From Okeania sp034190295 (lineage in GTDB: Bacteria > Cyanobacteriota > Cyanobacteriia > Cyanobacteriales > Microcoleaceae), in the NCBI GenBank assembly GCA_034190295.1, contig JAXHSW010000010.1, positions 1 through 64,000 of the forward strand: DNA of 64,000 bases, written 5' to 3'. Both the position numbers and the translations under genes were made by a program. The notes below the pieces were generated by a model. That model searched no databases. It was not told where the DNA came from and was given only the letters and a program-made list of their open reading frames with translations. Numbering within the stretch: the stretch's first letter is position 1; the number at the start of each line of letters is the position of its first letter. Below are positions 25,938 through 35,696 of this stretch, one piece after another.

Positions 25938-28571
25938 TCAGAAAGGTTCTGAATTATTGCCTAGCTTTTTTAATGCTTTTGCAGCAGAGGAACGCACCTC
26001 TGAGTTGCTATCTTGAAGTAAGGCTGACAGTGCTTGCATTACAGGTTTAGAAGCATTACCTAATTTGCCTAACACCTGTGCAGCAAAAGAACGCACTCTT
26101 GGCTCTCGATCTTGAAGTAAAGCTAAAAGAGCTTCCACCACAGGTTCAGCAGAATTACCTAAGTTCCCTAAAGCCTCTACAGCAGACAAACGCACCTTTG
26201 AATCATAATCTTCAAGTAGTGCTAAAAGAGCGTGCACTACAGTTTCAGAACTATTGCCTAAGCTGCCCAACGCCTGGGCCACATAGAAACGCACAATGAA
26301 ATCGCGATCTTGAAGTAGGGTTAAAAGAGCTTGCACTACAGTTTCAGAACTATTGCCTAAGTTACCCAACGCCTTTATGGCTAAGAGACGCATTAATAAA
26401 TCATCATCTTGAAGTAAGGTTAAAAGAGCTTGCATCACTGGCTCAGAAGTATTGCCTAAGTTGTCCAACGCCCGTACAGCAGAACGACGCACCTTTGAAT
26501 CACGATCTTGAAGTATGGCTAAAAGGGCTTGCATCACTGGTTCAGAAGTATTGCCTAAGTTGCCCAACACCTGTACAGCAGAGGAACGCACTTTTGAATT
26601 TTCATCTTTTAGAAATTTGATAATATCAGGAGCAACAAATTTAGCAAGCGAACCACTATCTCCTATTTTTTTAAGATCGTCCACCCTATCTTGTACCGTT
26701 ACCCCTGGAGCAAACAAGTTTCGGACAAGCCTTTTAATCCTTTGCTTTTTTAGTTCTTGTCTCAAAGCATCCAAATCTAATCCTGCTAATTTCCCAATTT
26801 CATCTGCTACAAAACTAGGTACTCTAACCTCCGAACCTTTTGCCAAACAACAATCTCTCACTGCCAACAAAAAGCCTTTAATTTCTTTCTTACTCAACTT
26901 TTCCTCTACTTTTGCCAGGAACTCCCGCCACTTTTCCTCATCATCCTTATTCTCCTGTACCAAATATAGTGCAGCCAAATATTCTGCCACCGGATCGAGA
27001 GCAAAACAAATTTTGTTTCTGTCTTTTCTTTCACCATATCCAATAGACTTAAGCAGTCGCAGGTGTTTCTCAAAATACTCAAGACATAATGTTGCATCAT
27101 TTCTCCCCAAATCTTCAAAAGCTCTAACCACTGCTTCCCGGTCTGCATAGGATGGTTTATAATTTTGCTCCAAACATTTCCAAGCAATTAGTTGAGCATC
27201 CTGTTTAATAGTAGGATATTCACTCTTAGTCTCTCTTTCTCCTTGACGGTTCAACTTTTCTAAGTGGTTAAGTATCAGATCGGGAATATTGTCGAGAGAA
27301 CCCTCGGAAGTAAAATTATTCTCCTTACTATTAATCATCTTCTCAGCATAAAGCTTTGCCAGCAAAACAGTAATCGTCTTCTGTTCCCCAACAATGCGTG
27401 CAAGTTGAGCGCATTCCTGTAAAAATTCTTCTTGATCCGTCTCAAATAAATGCCACTTACCGCACTCCTTCAAATATTGCTCAATAAAGTAAGCTAATTT
27501 TCCTCCATCAAACCTGAGAGTTTTAATTTTAATATCAATACCCCGGAAATCTTCCTCTATTCTAGAAGTGACAATTAAAGCATTTGCCGGAAACTCTTTC
27601 GGGTCGGGATTAATTTTCTCTTGAGTTTCTTGACTCAGTTCTGAATAACTATCTACTATCAATAAAATTCGGCGCTGTCGCAGTAGTTGTTTAACTAATA
27701 ATTCATCAACAATCATTTGTTCGTTGTCAATCAACTCCTGAATTTCTGCCATCATTGCTTCCATTATGGGTTTGATGCCATCTCCAGCATTATCGATTTC
27801 CTTCTCAATTAAAACTGGTAACATCAAATGTTTGGCTAAAGCTTTAGACCGATCCTGCTTTTTCATTGCCCATTTAGCAATTTGACAAGCAATAGTTGTT
27901 TTTCCTGAGCCTCCTTCACCCCAAATTAACAGTCGCACTCGCTTTTCTCTGTTAAAAGGTTCGCTCAAGGTTTCCGCTGTCAGCTCATCAATTTCCTGAC
28001 TGTTTAATTCAACTGGAAGTGAAACATAATCTTTTCGCTCCTCAACAGTTTCATTCTCCAGAAACTTCTGTTGAAAAGTCGCCAGATGTTTTTCCACCCA
28101 AGCATCTAATACCCTGGGGCGATATTTGAGAAAACGTAAGATACCAACAGGTAGTTTAACTTCTGGAGTTATGGGTGTTTTCGGTATATTAAATTCCGCA
28201 GGTAGAACCAATAACCATAAGGGACGAAACCAGAGAATTCCCAAATACAAACCTGGCAGCACAAAGATTAAAATTAACCACTGTTCTAGTTCTTTGATTA
28301 AAATTAACCACTTTTGCAGCTCTTTATTTTCTTCCGAATTTTCCGAATTTTCTTGTGTTGTTTGTTCGGTGGGTTGAGTTGTATTTTTTTGCTCAAGGTC
28401 AGCGCTAGGTTGAGGGTTAGGCTCAACATTTTCTTGGGCAAAGACTAGACTATTAATTTGCTTAGTGCTTGGGTGTAATAGAGAAAAACTTGTTACTATT
28501 AAAGGCAAAGAAGTAGACACCAGAGCTATTTTTAACACAGCTAATAAGGTCTGTTTAGGTAGTTTGACCAT
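25938..28571 (-). CDS. Membrane-anchored NACHT-type STAND NTPase with HEAT repeats
   Basis: An 877-residue protein. A signal-like hydrophobic N-terminus (residues about 8-32) and a membrane segment (about 97-123, LILIFVLPGLYLGILWF) put the rest in the cytoplasm. The NTPase has Walker A IWGEGGSGKTT (218-225) and Walker B RILLIVDSYSEL (301-312), then helical winged-helix-like regions. Residues about 655-877 are HEAT repeats of about 31 residues (VRSSAVQVLGNLGNTSEPVM and variants). Such STAND proteins act as signal or invader sensors in bacteria, and a defence or stress-sensing role is plausible but not shown. It is followed by the broken PIN gene. Confidence 0.85.
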   Translation of the reverse strand: MVKLPKQTLLAVLKIALVSTSLPLIVTSFSLLHPSTKQINSLVFAQENVEPNPQPSADLEQKNTTQPTEQTTQENSENSEENKELQKWLILIKELEQWLILIFVLPGLYLGILWFRPLWLLVLPAEFNIPKTPITPEVKLPVGILRFLKYRPRVLDAWVEKHLATFQQKFLENETVEERKDYVSLPVELNSQEIDELTAETLSEPFNREKRVRLLIWGEGGSGKTTIACQIAKWAMKKQDRSKALAKHLMLPVLIEKEIDNAGDGIKPIMEAMMAEIQELIDNEQMIVDELLVKQLLRQRRILLIVDSYSELSQETQEKINPDPKEFPANALIVTSRIEEDFRGIDIKIKTLRFDGGKLAYFIEQYLKECGKWHLFETDQEEFLQECAQLARIVGEQKTITVLLAKLYAEKMINSKENNFTSEGSLDNIPDLILNHLEKLNRQGERETKSEYPTIKQDAQLIAWKCLEQNYKPSYADREAVVRAFEDLGRNDATLCLEYFEKHLRLLKSIGYGERKDRNKICFALDPVAEYLAALYLVQENKDDEEKWREFLAKVEEKLSKKEIKGFLLAVRDCCLAKGSEVRVPSFVADEIGKLAGLDLDALRQELKKQRIKRLVRNLFAPGVTVQDRVDDLKKIGDSGSLAKFVAPDIIKFLKDENSKVRSSAVQVLGNLGNTSEPVMQALLAILQDRDSKVRRSAVRALDNLGNTSEPVMQALLTLLQDDDLLMRLLAIKALGNLGNSSETVVQALLTLLQDRDFIVRFYVAQALGSLGNSSETVVHALLALLEDYDSKVRLSAVEALGNLGNSAEPVVEALLALLQDREPRVRSFAAQVLGKLGNASKPVMQALSALLQDSNSEVRSSAAKALKKLGNNSEPF

Positions 28572-29465
28572 AAATTAGAATATCCAAAAAGAGAATTTTT
28601 GAATGTATATTATAGCAATTATTGTCAATAAATGGGTGGAAAGCGATCGCTATTGTTAAATCTCCAGAAGGAAAAGAGCGATCGCCCCTCAGAGGTGGTT
28701 GGTTTTGGAGAAGCGATATTGCATCCGCAACGCTCCGCGAACGCTTTGGAGTAACTATAAAGTCACCCATTCATCAAGGGAAATAGGACGAGCGATAATT
28801 TTCTCAATTTCTCGAATTATCATTGTCAATTCTATCCGTTTTCACTCTCGAGGTAATTATTAATTATTAATGGCTTTGTTGCATGAAAGTATATAGCTGC
28901 CGCACTTGCTCCGCATATGTACAACAATAACCTGCGGAAACTGCTGTAACTATTGTCCAATAGTAAGAATTGCAGTCGCACAGCGATCGCTCTTCAGCAG
29001 AGCCTTAACGAAGTCAGCAAGTCTGCAAGTCAGTAGGGGCGAACGGCCGAAAGCTTGCGCATAACTATCGAATGGCGCCCGTACAGAAGTTAACCCACCC
29101 CTAACCCCTCCCTGGAGGGGAAATAGAGGATTTGAGAAAAGCTCCAAAAACCCTATCGCCTTAAAAGGCGGGGTTTTAGACCCATGTTATTTTGATAACT
29201 ATTGTCCAATAGTAAGAATTGCGATCGCACAGCAATATAGCTGCCGCACTTACTCCGAATGGCGCTCTTCAGCAGAGCCATAACTATTGTCCAATAGTAA
29301 GAATTGCGATCGCACAGCAATATAGCTGCCGCACTTACTCCGAATGGCGCTCTTCAGCAGAGCCATAACTATTGTCCAATAGTAAGAATTGCAGTCGCAG
29401 GGCGATATAACTGCCGAATGGATGTTAAGAACGCTACTTTCATGCAACAAAGCCATTATTAATTA
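28572..29465. other. Gene-free stretch dominated by a family A element
   Basis: After the NACHT start there are GCGATCGC-rich sequence, AATTATTAATTATTAAT repeats, the family A element at 28872-29454 and a copy of the GGGTTAGGGGTGGG repeat inside it (about 29090-29200). No gene is supported. Confidence 0.7.
28872..29454. mobile_element. Family A miniature element with 9-bp target duplication
   Basis: GGCTTTGTTGCATGAAAGTA at the left, TACTTTCATGCAACAAAGCC at the right, flanked by ATTATTAAT on both sides (28863-28871 and 29455-29463). The interior holds repeated CTATTGTCCAATAGTAAGAA palindromes. The ends resemble those of IS5-family (IS903-type) elements, which also make 9-bp duplications. No transposase inside. 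Confidence 0.85.
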
Positions 29466-29732
29466 TTAATTATTAATTGTTGAAACGGTGTCCACCAGCT
29501 CACGAGTTGGCTCCTCGTTCAAATTGATATTGTTGATAATTGGCAGAGCATGACGGAGTTTCAACCCTATTAGGATCCAATCTTCTAGGGTCGAGCGTAA
29601 CTCATTCTCGCACTGGCGCAGTGTGGATGCAAATGCGATAACGCCTTTGCAGGATGGAATTCGACCGACGAAAGTACCATCTTCGAGTTTATCGTAAACT
29701 GCTTCGGACATTGCTTCGTCTATAGAACCCAT
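29466..29732 (-). CDS. HicB-like antitoxin, orphan
   Basis: An 88-residue protein of the HicB type: DGTFVGRIPSCKGVIAFAST with LRQCENELRSTLEDWILIGL, the partial RNase-H-like fold of these antitoxins. No HicA-type toxin (a 60-80 residue double-stranded-RNA-binding-like protein) is adjacent; the downstream side is a family A element. The final residues DTVSTINN run into AATTAATAAT repeat sequence. The upstream 130 bp is duplicated at about 36888-37020 without the gene. Confidence 0.7.
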   Translation of the reverse strand: MGSIDEAMSEAVYDKLEDGTFVGRIPSCKGVIAFASTLRQCENELRSTLEDWILIGLKLRHALPIINNINLNEEPTRELVDTVSTINN

Positions 29733-30525
<793 letters not shown>

Positions 30526-31737
30526 ATGACTATCTCAACTCCCAACACCCCTAAACACAAGAAAGCTAAAGCACTCAGACCAGGTGCCCGTCGCCCTGCA
30601 AAGGAACTCTGTAGCGAATGTGGTTTGTGCGACACATATTACATCCATTATGTCAAGGATGCTTGTGCATTTCTTAATCAACAATTTGACAACCTCGAAC
30701 AAGAAACTCACGGACGCACCCGCAACCTAGATAATGAAAATGAGACTTATTTCGGCGTTCATCAAGATATGATGGCAGCTAGGAAAAAACAACCTATTGA
30801 GGGCGCACAATGGACTGGTATTGTGAGTACGATCGCCTGTGAAATGTTGAATCAAGGTATTGTGGAAGGTGTGGTCTGCGTGCAAAATACTAAGGAAGAC
30901 CGCTTTCAACCGATGCCAGTTATTGCTCGTACTCCAGAGGAAGTATTGGCAGCAAAAGTTAATAAACCGACTCTTTCTCCTAATCTTTCGGTATTAGAAG
31001 AAATTGAAAATTCTGGCATGAAAAAACTGTTAGTAATTGGGGTTGGTTGTCAGATTCAAGCATTACGAACAGTGGAAAAACAATTAGGTTTAGAAAAGCT
31101 CTATGTTTTGGGAACTCCCTGTGTGGATAATGTCACAAGAGAGGGTTTGCAAAAGTTCTTAGATACTACGAGTAAGTCTCCAGAAACTGTGGTGCATTAT
31201 GAATTTATGCAAGACTTTCGAGTACATTTTAAACATGAGGATGGGTCGATAGAAAAAGTACCATTTTTTGGGTTAAATACTAAGAAATTAAAAGATGTTT
31301 TTGCTCCTTCTTGTATGAGTTGTTTTGACTATGTAAATGGTTTGGCAGATTTGGTAGTTGGATATATGGGAGCGCCTTTTGGTTGGCAGTGGATTACTGT
31401 TAGGAATGAGACAGGAAAAGAAATGTTAGATTTGGTGATGAATCAGTTAGATACTCAACCTGTAATGTCTCAGGGAGATAGAAAAAATGCTGTTCAACAA
31501 AGTATTCCGGCTTACGACCAAGCTGTAACTTTGCCAATGTGGGCTGCTAAATTAATGGGAGTTGTTATTGAAAAAATTGGTCCTAAAGGTTTGGAATATG
31601 GGCGGTTTTCTATTGACTCTCATTTCACTCGTAATTATCTTTATGTGAAGCGGAATTATCCAGAAAAATTAGAGGCTCATGTACCGGAATTTGCTAAGAA
31701 AATTGTAGGGCAATATAAGTTGCCGGGTAAGCATTAA
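30526..31737 (+). CDS. bciB: Ferredoxin-type 3,8-divinyl chlorophyllide 8-vinyl reductase
   Basis: A 403-residue enzyme of the F420-hydrogenase beta-subunit family. In cyanobacteria BciB reduces the 8-vinyl group of divinyl chlorophyllide in chlorophyll synthesis. Iron-sulfur cysteines are visible at CSECGLCDTYY and PSCMSCFDYVNG, and GVGCQIQALRTVEKQLG with LGTPCVDNVT marks the FAD region. Length and motifs match cyanobacterial BciB (Slr1923-like). The last codons (GKH-stop) are supplied by a family E insertion (31727-31931). Without it the end would read KLPE-stop. Confidence 0.9.
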   Translation: MTISTPNTPKHKKAKALRPGARRPAKELCSECGLCDTYYIHYVKDACAFLNQQFDNLEQETHGRTRNLDNENETYFGVHQDMMAARKKQPIEGAQWTGIVSTIACEMLNQGIVEGVVCVQNTKEDRFQPMPVIARTPEEVLAAKVNKPTLSPNLSVLEEIENSGMKKLLVIGVGCQIQALRTVEKQLGLEKLYVLGTPCVDNVTREGLQKFLDTTSKSPETVVHYEFMQDFRVHFKHEDGSIEKVPFFGLNTKKLKDVFAPSCMSCFDYVNGLADLVVGYMGAPFGWQWITVRNETGKEMLDLVMNQLDTQPVMSQGDRKNAVQQSIPAYDQAVTLPMWAAKLMGVVIEKIGPKGLEYGRFSIDSHFTRNYLYVKRNYPEKLEAHVPEFAKKIVGQYKLPGKH

Positions 31738-31931
31738 GCATTCAGCTATTAGCTATCAGCTATTAATTTTGGGTCTGCGTAAAAGCAACCTTTGAAATTG
31801 AGAAAGAAGAAAAAGTTACTGCCATGCATCCCCTGACTAAACCTGAGAAGTAATTATTCATTACTAATTGCTGATAGCTGATAGCTGACTGCTAATAGCT
31901 GTTTGCGCAGCAGTCAGACCGAAATGCTTAC
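31727..31931. mobile_element. Family E element at the 3' end of bciB
   Basis: Starts GTAAGCATTAAGCATTC and ends AAATGCTTAC. It is flanked by an 8-bp duplication GTTGCCGG (31719-31726 and 31932-31939). The interior has AGCTATCAGCTATTA repeats and, near the right end, a nano-repeat variant. It supplies the stop codon of bciB. The sequence from 31940 to 32291 has ordinary intergenic sequence without a gene. Confidence 0.8.
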
Positions 31932-32291
31932 GTTGCCGGAATAATTTTTTTCCCAACTCCTACTTTTAGTAGGTGGTAGATCGGTTTAAGCGATCGCTTA
32001 TTTATCAAAATTGTTGACGTAACCGCTCAATAATCCGGGGTCATTTCAGTTATCAGTTATCAGTTATCAGTACCGACCACTAAAGCCGGAGGCTTGAAAT
32101 ATTGAACTGAATATTTTTTCATCGGACCTCATTTTTTGGTAAATCGGTAAATAGCAAGCCTCAAATGGCGTAAAAACGTTTCAATACTGGTAGTCTACCC
32201 CAATTTATTGAGCGGATACCTATTGACAATCTGGGGAGGAAGAGGTAAAGTATAGAAATTGTTTCAAAAATTGTTAAATAGGTGAAGTCTT

Positions 32292-32558
32292 ATGTCAGCA
32301 ACGACCAATACTAAGAAAACAACCATAACTTTAACTCTGGAACCAGAACAAAAAGAACTTTTAGAGCAGGCGGCTGCTTTGAGAGGTTTGACTGTAAGCG
32401 AATATTTGCTACAAATTGCTTTAGATGCTGCGAGTGAGGAAACAACAGAACCAGAAGTTATTGTAGCGAGCGATCGCGACTGGGAAATAATAGAATCGGC
32501 AATTTTGAATTCACCCGCTGCTAACGAAGCTTTGAAGGCAGCAATTAACCAGTATTAG
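32292..32558 (+). CDS. DUF1778 (TacA-type) antitoxin with lost toxin
   Basis: An 88-residue ribbon-helix-helix antitoxin: TITLTLEPEQKELLEQAAAL, RGLTVSEYLLQIALDAA and a toxin-binding tail ending NEALKAAINQY. The sequence after the stop would continue QEYGKW-stop if TAG were CAG, so the last residues were probably cut by a point mutation. The next ATG (32565) reads MESGRF-stop, possibly the remains of the usual GNAT toxin start, cut off by the repeat that begins about 32590. A weak ribosome site AGGTGA precedes the start. Confidence 0.8.
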   Translation: MSATTNTKKTTITLTLEPEQKELLEQAAALRGLTVSEYLLQIALDAASEETTEPEVIVASDRDWEIIESAILNSPAANEALKAAINQY

Positions 32559-32589
32559 CAAGAGTATGGAAAGTGGTAGGTTTTAACGC

Positions 32590-32996
32590 GCGTCAGAAGT
32601 CTGCAAGTCAGTAGGGGCGTTAACGTTTGCGGTAGCATTCCGATAGGAAAGTTATGCGCAAGCTTTCGGCCGAAAGCTTGCGCATACTTCGTAACGACCG
32701 TACAGAAGTTAACCCACCCCTAACCCCTCCCAGGAGGGGAAATAGAGGATTTGAGAAAAGCTCAAAAATATTCCGCCAGTCAAGGCGGGGTTGCGCGACC
32801 CATGTTATTTTGATAAATAGAACATCAATAATCGCGATCGCAGAGCGATTAAGCTGCCACACTTGCTGTGAATGGGGCGAATCGGTAGAGCAATAACTAT
32901 TGGACAATAGATAAATAGAACATCAATAATCGCGATCGCAGAGCGATTAAGCTGCGGAATGGATGTTAAGAACGCTACTTTCATGCAACAAAGCCA
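32590..32996. mobile_element. Partial family A element
   Basis: The right end TACTTTCATGCAACAAAGCC is intact (to about 32996). The left terminal repeat is missing. The interior shares AAGTCTGCAAGTCAGTAGGGGCG and the GGGTTAGGGG block with the 28872 copy. It lies where the toxin of the DUF1778 pair would be expected. Confidence 0.7.
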
Positions 32997-33017
32997 CTGA
33001 TAACTGATAACTGAAAC

Positions 33018-34349
33018 CTAACTCTCCATCTGCGAGATAATCTGCAAACTCATTTCATCAGATAACTCCCCTTGACGATTTTCATTGACAACTTGCTGCA
33101 AAAATGTTCGATAGTTCTTCTGAACTTTCTGAGTAAGAGGATGCTCTTCTCCTAGTTGTACAATACAAATAGTCACAGCTTCCACATACATTGGTTCCGC
33201 TTCGGTGTATCGCCCGAGTGAGTTGTAGAGTTCTGCCAAATTATTGAGACAGGTGGCAATATCTGGATGTGCTGACCCTAGCAATTGCTTTCTCATTTCC
33301 AATCCTTCCACATACATTGGTTCAGCTTCGGTGTATCGCCCGAGTGAGTTGTAGAGTTCTGCCAAATTATTGAGACTGGTGGCAATAGATGGATGTACTG
33401 ACCCTAGCAGTTGCTTTTTCATTTCCAATGCTTCCACATACATTGGTTCTGCTTCGGTGTATCGCCCGAGTGAGTTGTAGAGTTCTGCCAAATTATTGAG
33501 ACTGGTGGCAATAGATGGATGTACTGACCCTAGCAGTTGCTTTTTCATTTCCAAAGCGTCTTTATACAAAGGTTCTGCTTCGGTGTATCGCCCGAGTGAG
33601 TTGTAGAGTTCTGCCAAATTATTGAGACTGGTGGCAATATCTGGATGTGTTGACCCTAGCAGTTGCTTTCTCATTTCCAAAGCGTCTTTATACAAAGGTT
33701 CTGCTTCGGTGTATCGCCCGAGTGAGTGGTAGAGATATGCCAAATTATTGAGACTGGTGGCAATAGATGGATGTGCTGACCCTAGCAATTGCTTACTCAT
33801 TTCCAAAGCGTCTTTATACAAAGGTTCAGCTTCGGTATATCGCCCTTGGGAATAGTAGAGACCTGCCAAATTATTGAGACTGGATGCAATATCTGGATGT
33901 GCTGACCCTAGCAATTGCTTACTCATTTCCAAAGCGTCTTTATACAAAGGTTCTGCTTCGGTGTATCGCCCGAGTGAGTTGTAGAGTTCTGCCAAATTAT
34001 TGAGACTGGTGGCAATAGATGGATGTACTGACCCTAGCAGTTGCTTTTTCATTTCCAATGCTTCCACATACATTGGTTCTGCTTCGGTGTATCGCCCGAG
34101 TGAGTGGTAGAGACTTGCCAAATTATTGAGACTGGATGCAATATCTGGATGTGCTGACCCGAGCAATTGCTTTCTCATTTCCAATCCTTCCACATACATT
34201 GGTTCAGCTTCGGTGTATCGCCCGAGTGAGTTGTAGAGTTCTGCCAAATTATTGAGACTGGAGGCAATATCTGGATGTGCTGACCCGAGCAATTGCTTTC
34301 TCATTTCTAAAGCGTCTTTATACAAAGGTTCAGCATTTACCAACGCCAT
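33018..34349 (-). CDS. Kinesin-light-chain-like TPR repeat protein, probably 5'-truncated
   Basis: A 443-residue protein made almost wholly of ten 42-residue tetratricopeptide units of the type SLNNLAELYNSLGRYTEAEP followed by ALEMRKQLLGSAHPDIA. Units are 85-100% identical, also at the DNA level (126-bp period), so copy number is likely unstable. The start (MALVNAEPL) is encoded by the end of a 336-bp non-coding tandem repeat, so an N-terminal effector or sensor domain has probably been lost. Such proteins often follow NTPase or protease domains in cyanobacteria. Function unknown. Confidence 0.75.
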   Translation of the reverse strand: MALVNAEPLYKDALEMRKQLLGSAHPDIASSLNNLAELYNSLGRYTEAEPMYVEGLEMRKQLLGSAHPDIASSLNNLASLYHSLGRYTEAEPMYVEALEMKKQLLGSVHPSIATSLNNLAELYNSLGRYTEAEPLYKDALEMSKQLLGSAHPDIASSLNNLAGLYYSQGRYTEAEPLYKDALEMSKQLLGSAHPSIATSLNNLAYLYHSLGRYTEAEPLYKDALEMRKQLLGSTHPDIATSLNNLAELYNSLGRYTEAEPLYKDALEMKKQLLGSVHPSIATSLNNLAELYNSLGRYTEAEPMYVEALEMKKQLLGSVHPSIATSLNNLAELYNSLGRYTEAEPMYVEGLEMRKQLLGSAHPDIATCLNNLAELYNSLGRYTEAEPMYVEAVTICIVQLGEEHPLTQKVQKNYRTFLQQVVNENRQGELSDEMSLQIISQMES

Positions 34350-35690
34350 TTATTGGGCTAAAGCCCAACTACGAGCAGTTTGTTTGTAGTTTTGCTCTAT
34401 CCCTAATACAGAAAGTATGGAGTAGTTAAATAACGAACAAGATATGTTTACTTCATACAAATAATTGCTAAAAACATTACTGAACCATTATTATTACTTA
34501 ATTACTGAAGTCTTCAATAAGTAAAGCATCTTTTTGAGGAATTGGTATCAGACAAGTATTTATTGGGCGTTGGTAATTGGTAAGATTATTTTCTAAGAAC
34601 GGTAATAGCTATCACTTACTTTGGTAAAATATTTATCAGAAACAGATTACTCTTAAAGTTTCATCTCTTGATTTACCAACGCCATTTATTGGGCTAAAGC
34701 CCAACTACAAACAAACTGCTCGTAGTTTTGCTCTATCCCTAATACAGAAAGTATGGAGTAGTTAAAGAACGGACAAGATATGTTTACTTCATACAAATAA
34801 TTGCTAAAAACATTACTGAACCATTATTATTATTTAATGACTGAAGTCTTCAATAAGTAGAGCATCTTTTTGAGGAATTGGTATCAGACAAGTATTTATT
34901 GGGCGTTGGTAATTGGTAAGATTATTTTCTAAGAACGGTAATACCTATCACTTACTTTGGTAAAATATTTATCAGAAACAGATTACTCTTAAAGTTTCAT
35001 CTCTTGATTTACCAACGCCATTTATTGGGCTAAAGCCCAACTACGAGCAGTTTGTTTGTAGTTGGGCTTTAGCCCTAATACAGAAAGTATGGAGTAGTTA
35101 AATAACGGACAAGATATGTTTACTTCATACAAATAATTGCTAAAAACATTACTGAACCATTATTATTATTTAATGACTGAAGTCTTCAATAAGTAGAGCA
35201 TCTTTTTGAGGAATTGGTATCAGACAAGTNNNNNNNNNNNNNNNNNNNNNNNNNNNNNNNNNNNNNNNNNNNNNNNNNNNNNNNNNNNNNNNNNNNNNNN
35301 NNNNNNNNNNNNNNNNNNNNNNNNNNNNNTGCTAAAAACATTACTGAACCATTATTATTATTTAATGACTGAAGTCTTCAATAAGTAGAGCATCTTTTTG
35401 AGGAATTGGTATCAGACAAGTATTTATTGGGCGTTGGTAATTGGTAAGATGATTTTCTACTAGGGGTAATATCATGTCCGGTTGAACAGTTATAAATAAA
35501 TAACGACGGAGTCCTCAGGAGGGAAGAAGGAAGAAGGAAGAAGAAGAACAGGAAAAGAAGGAGAAAGTTTTTTTATCGCGCTCTTATCCGGACATGATAT
35601 AATACCCATCACTTACTTTGGTAAAATATTTAGAGGTATCACAAACAGATTACTCTTAAAGTTTCATCTCTTGATTTACTAACGCTATTT
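34336..35690. repeat. 336-bp tandem repeat array with gap and a family B insertion
   Basis: Units start TTTACCAACGCCATTTATTG at 34336, 34672 and 35008 (period 336). A 100-N gap lies at 35230-35329, and a last unit runs to about 35690 with a family B element inserted at 35469-35600. Each unit includes the GGGCTAAAGCCCAACTAC palindrome. No ORF. Homologous units without the insertion read GGTAATACCTATCAC, giving an empty-site comparison. Confidence 0.85.
35469..35600. mobile_element. Family B element inside a tandem repeat unit
   Basis: ATATCATGTCCGGTTGAACA to TCTTATCCGGACATGATAT, 132 bp with a GGAAGAAGGAAGAAG middle. Compared with neighbouring units, it interrupts GGTAATACC at the TA. Confidence 0.8.
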
Positions 35691-35696
35691 ATCGGG

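Noticed and set aside
26515..27150. Plus-strand 211-codon ORF inside the NACHT gene
   Set aside because: It is antisense to a protein with clear NTPase and HEAT motifs; serine-rich shadow frame.
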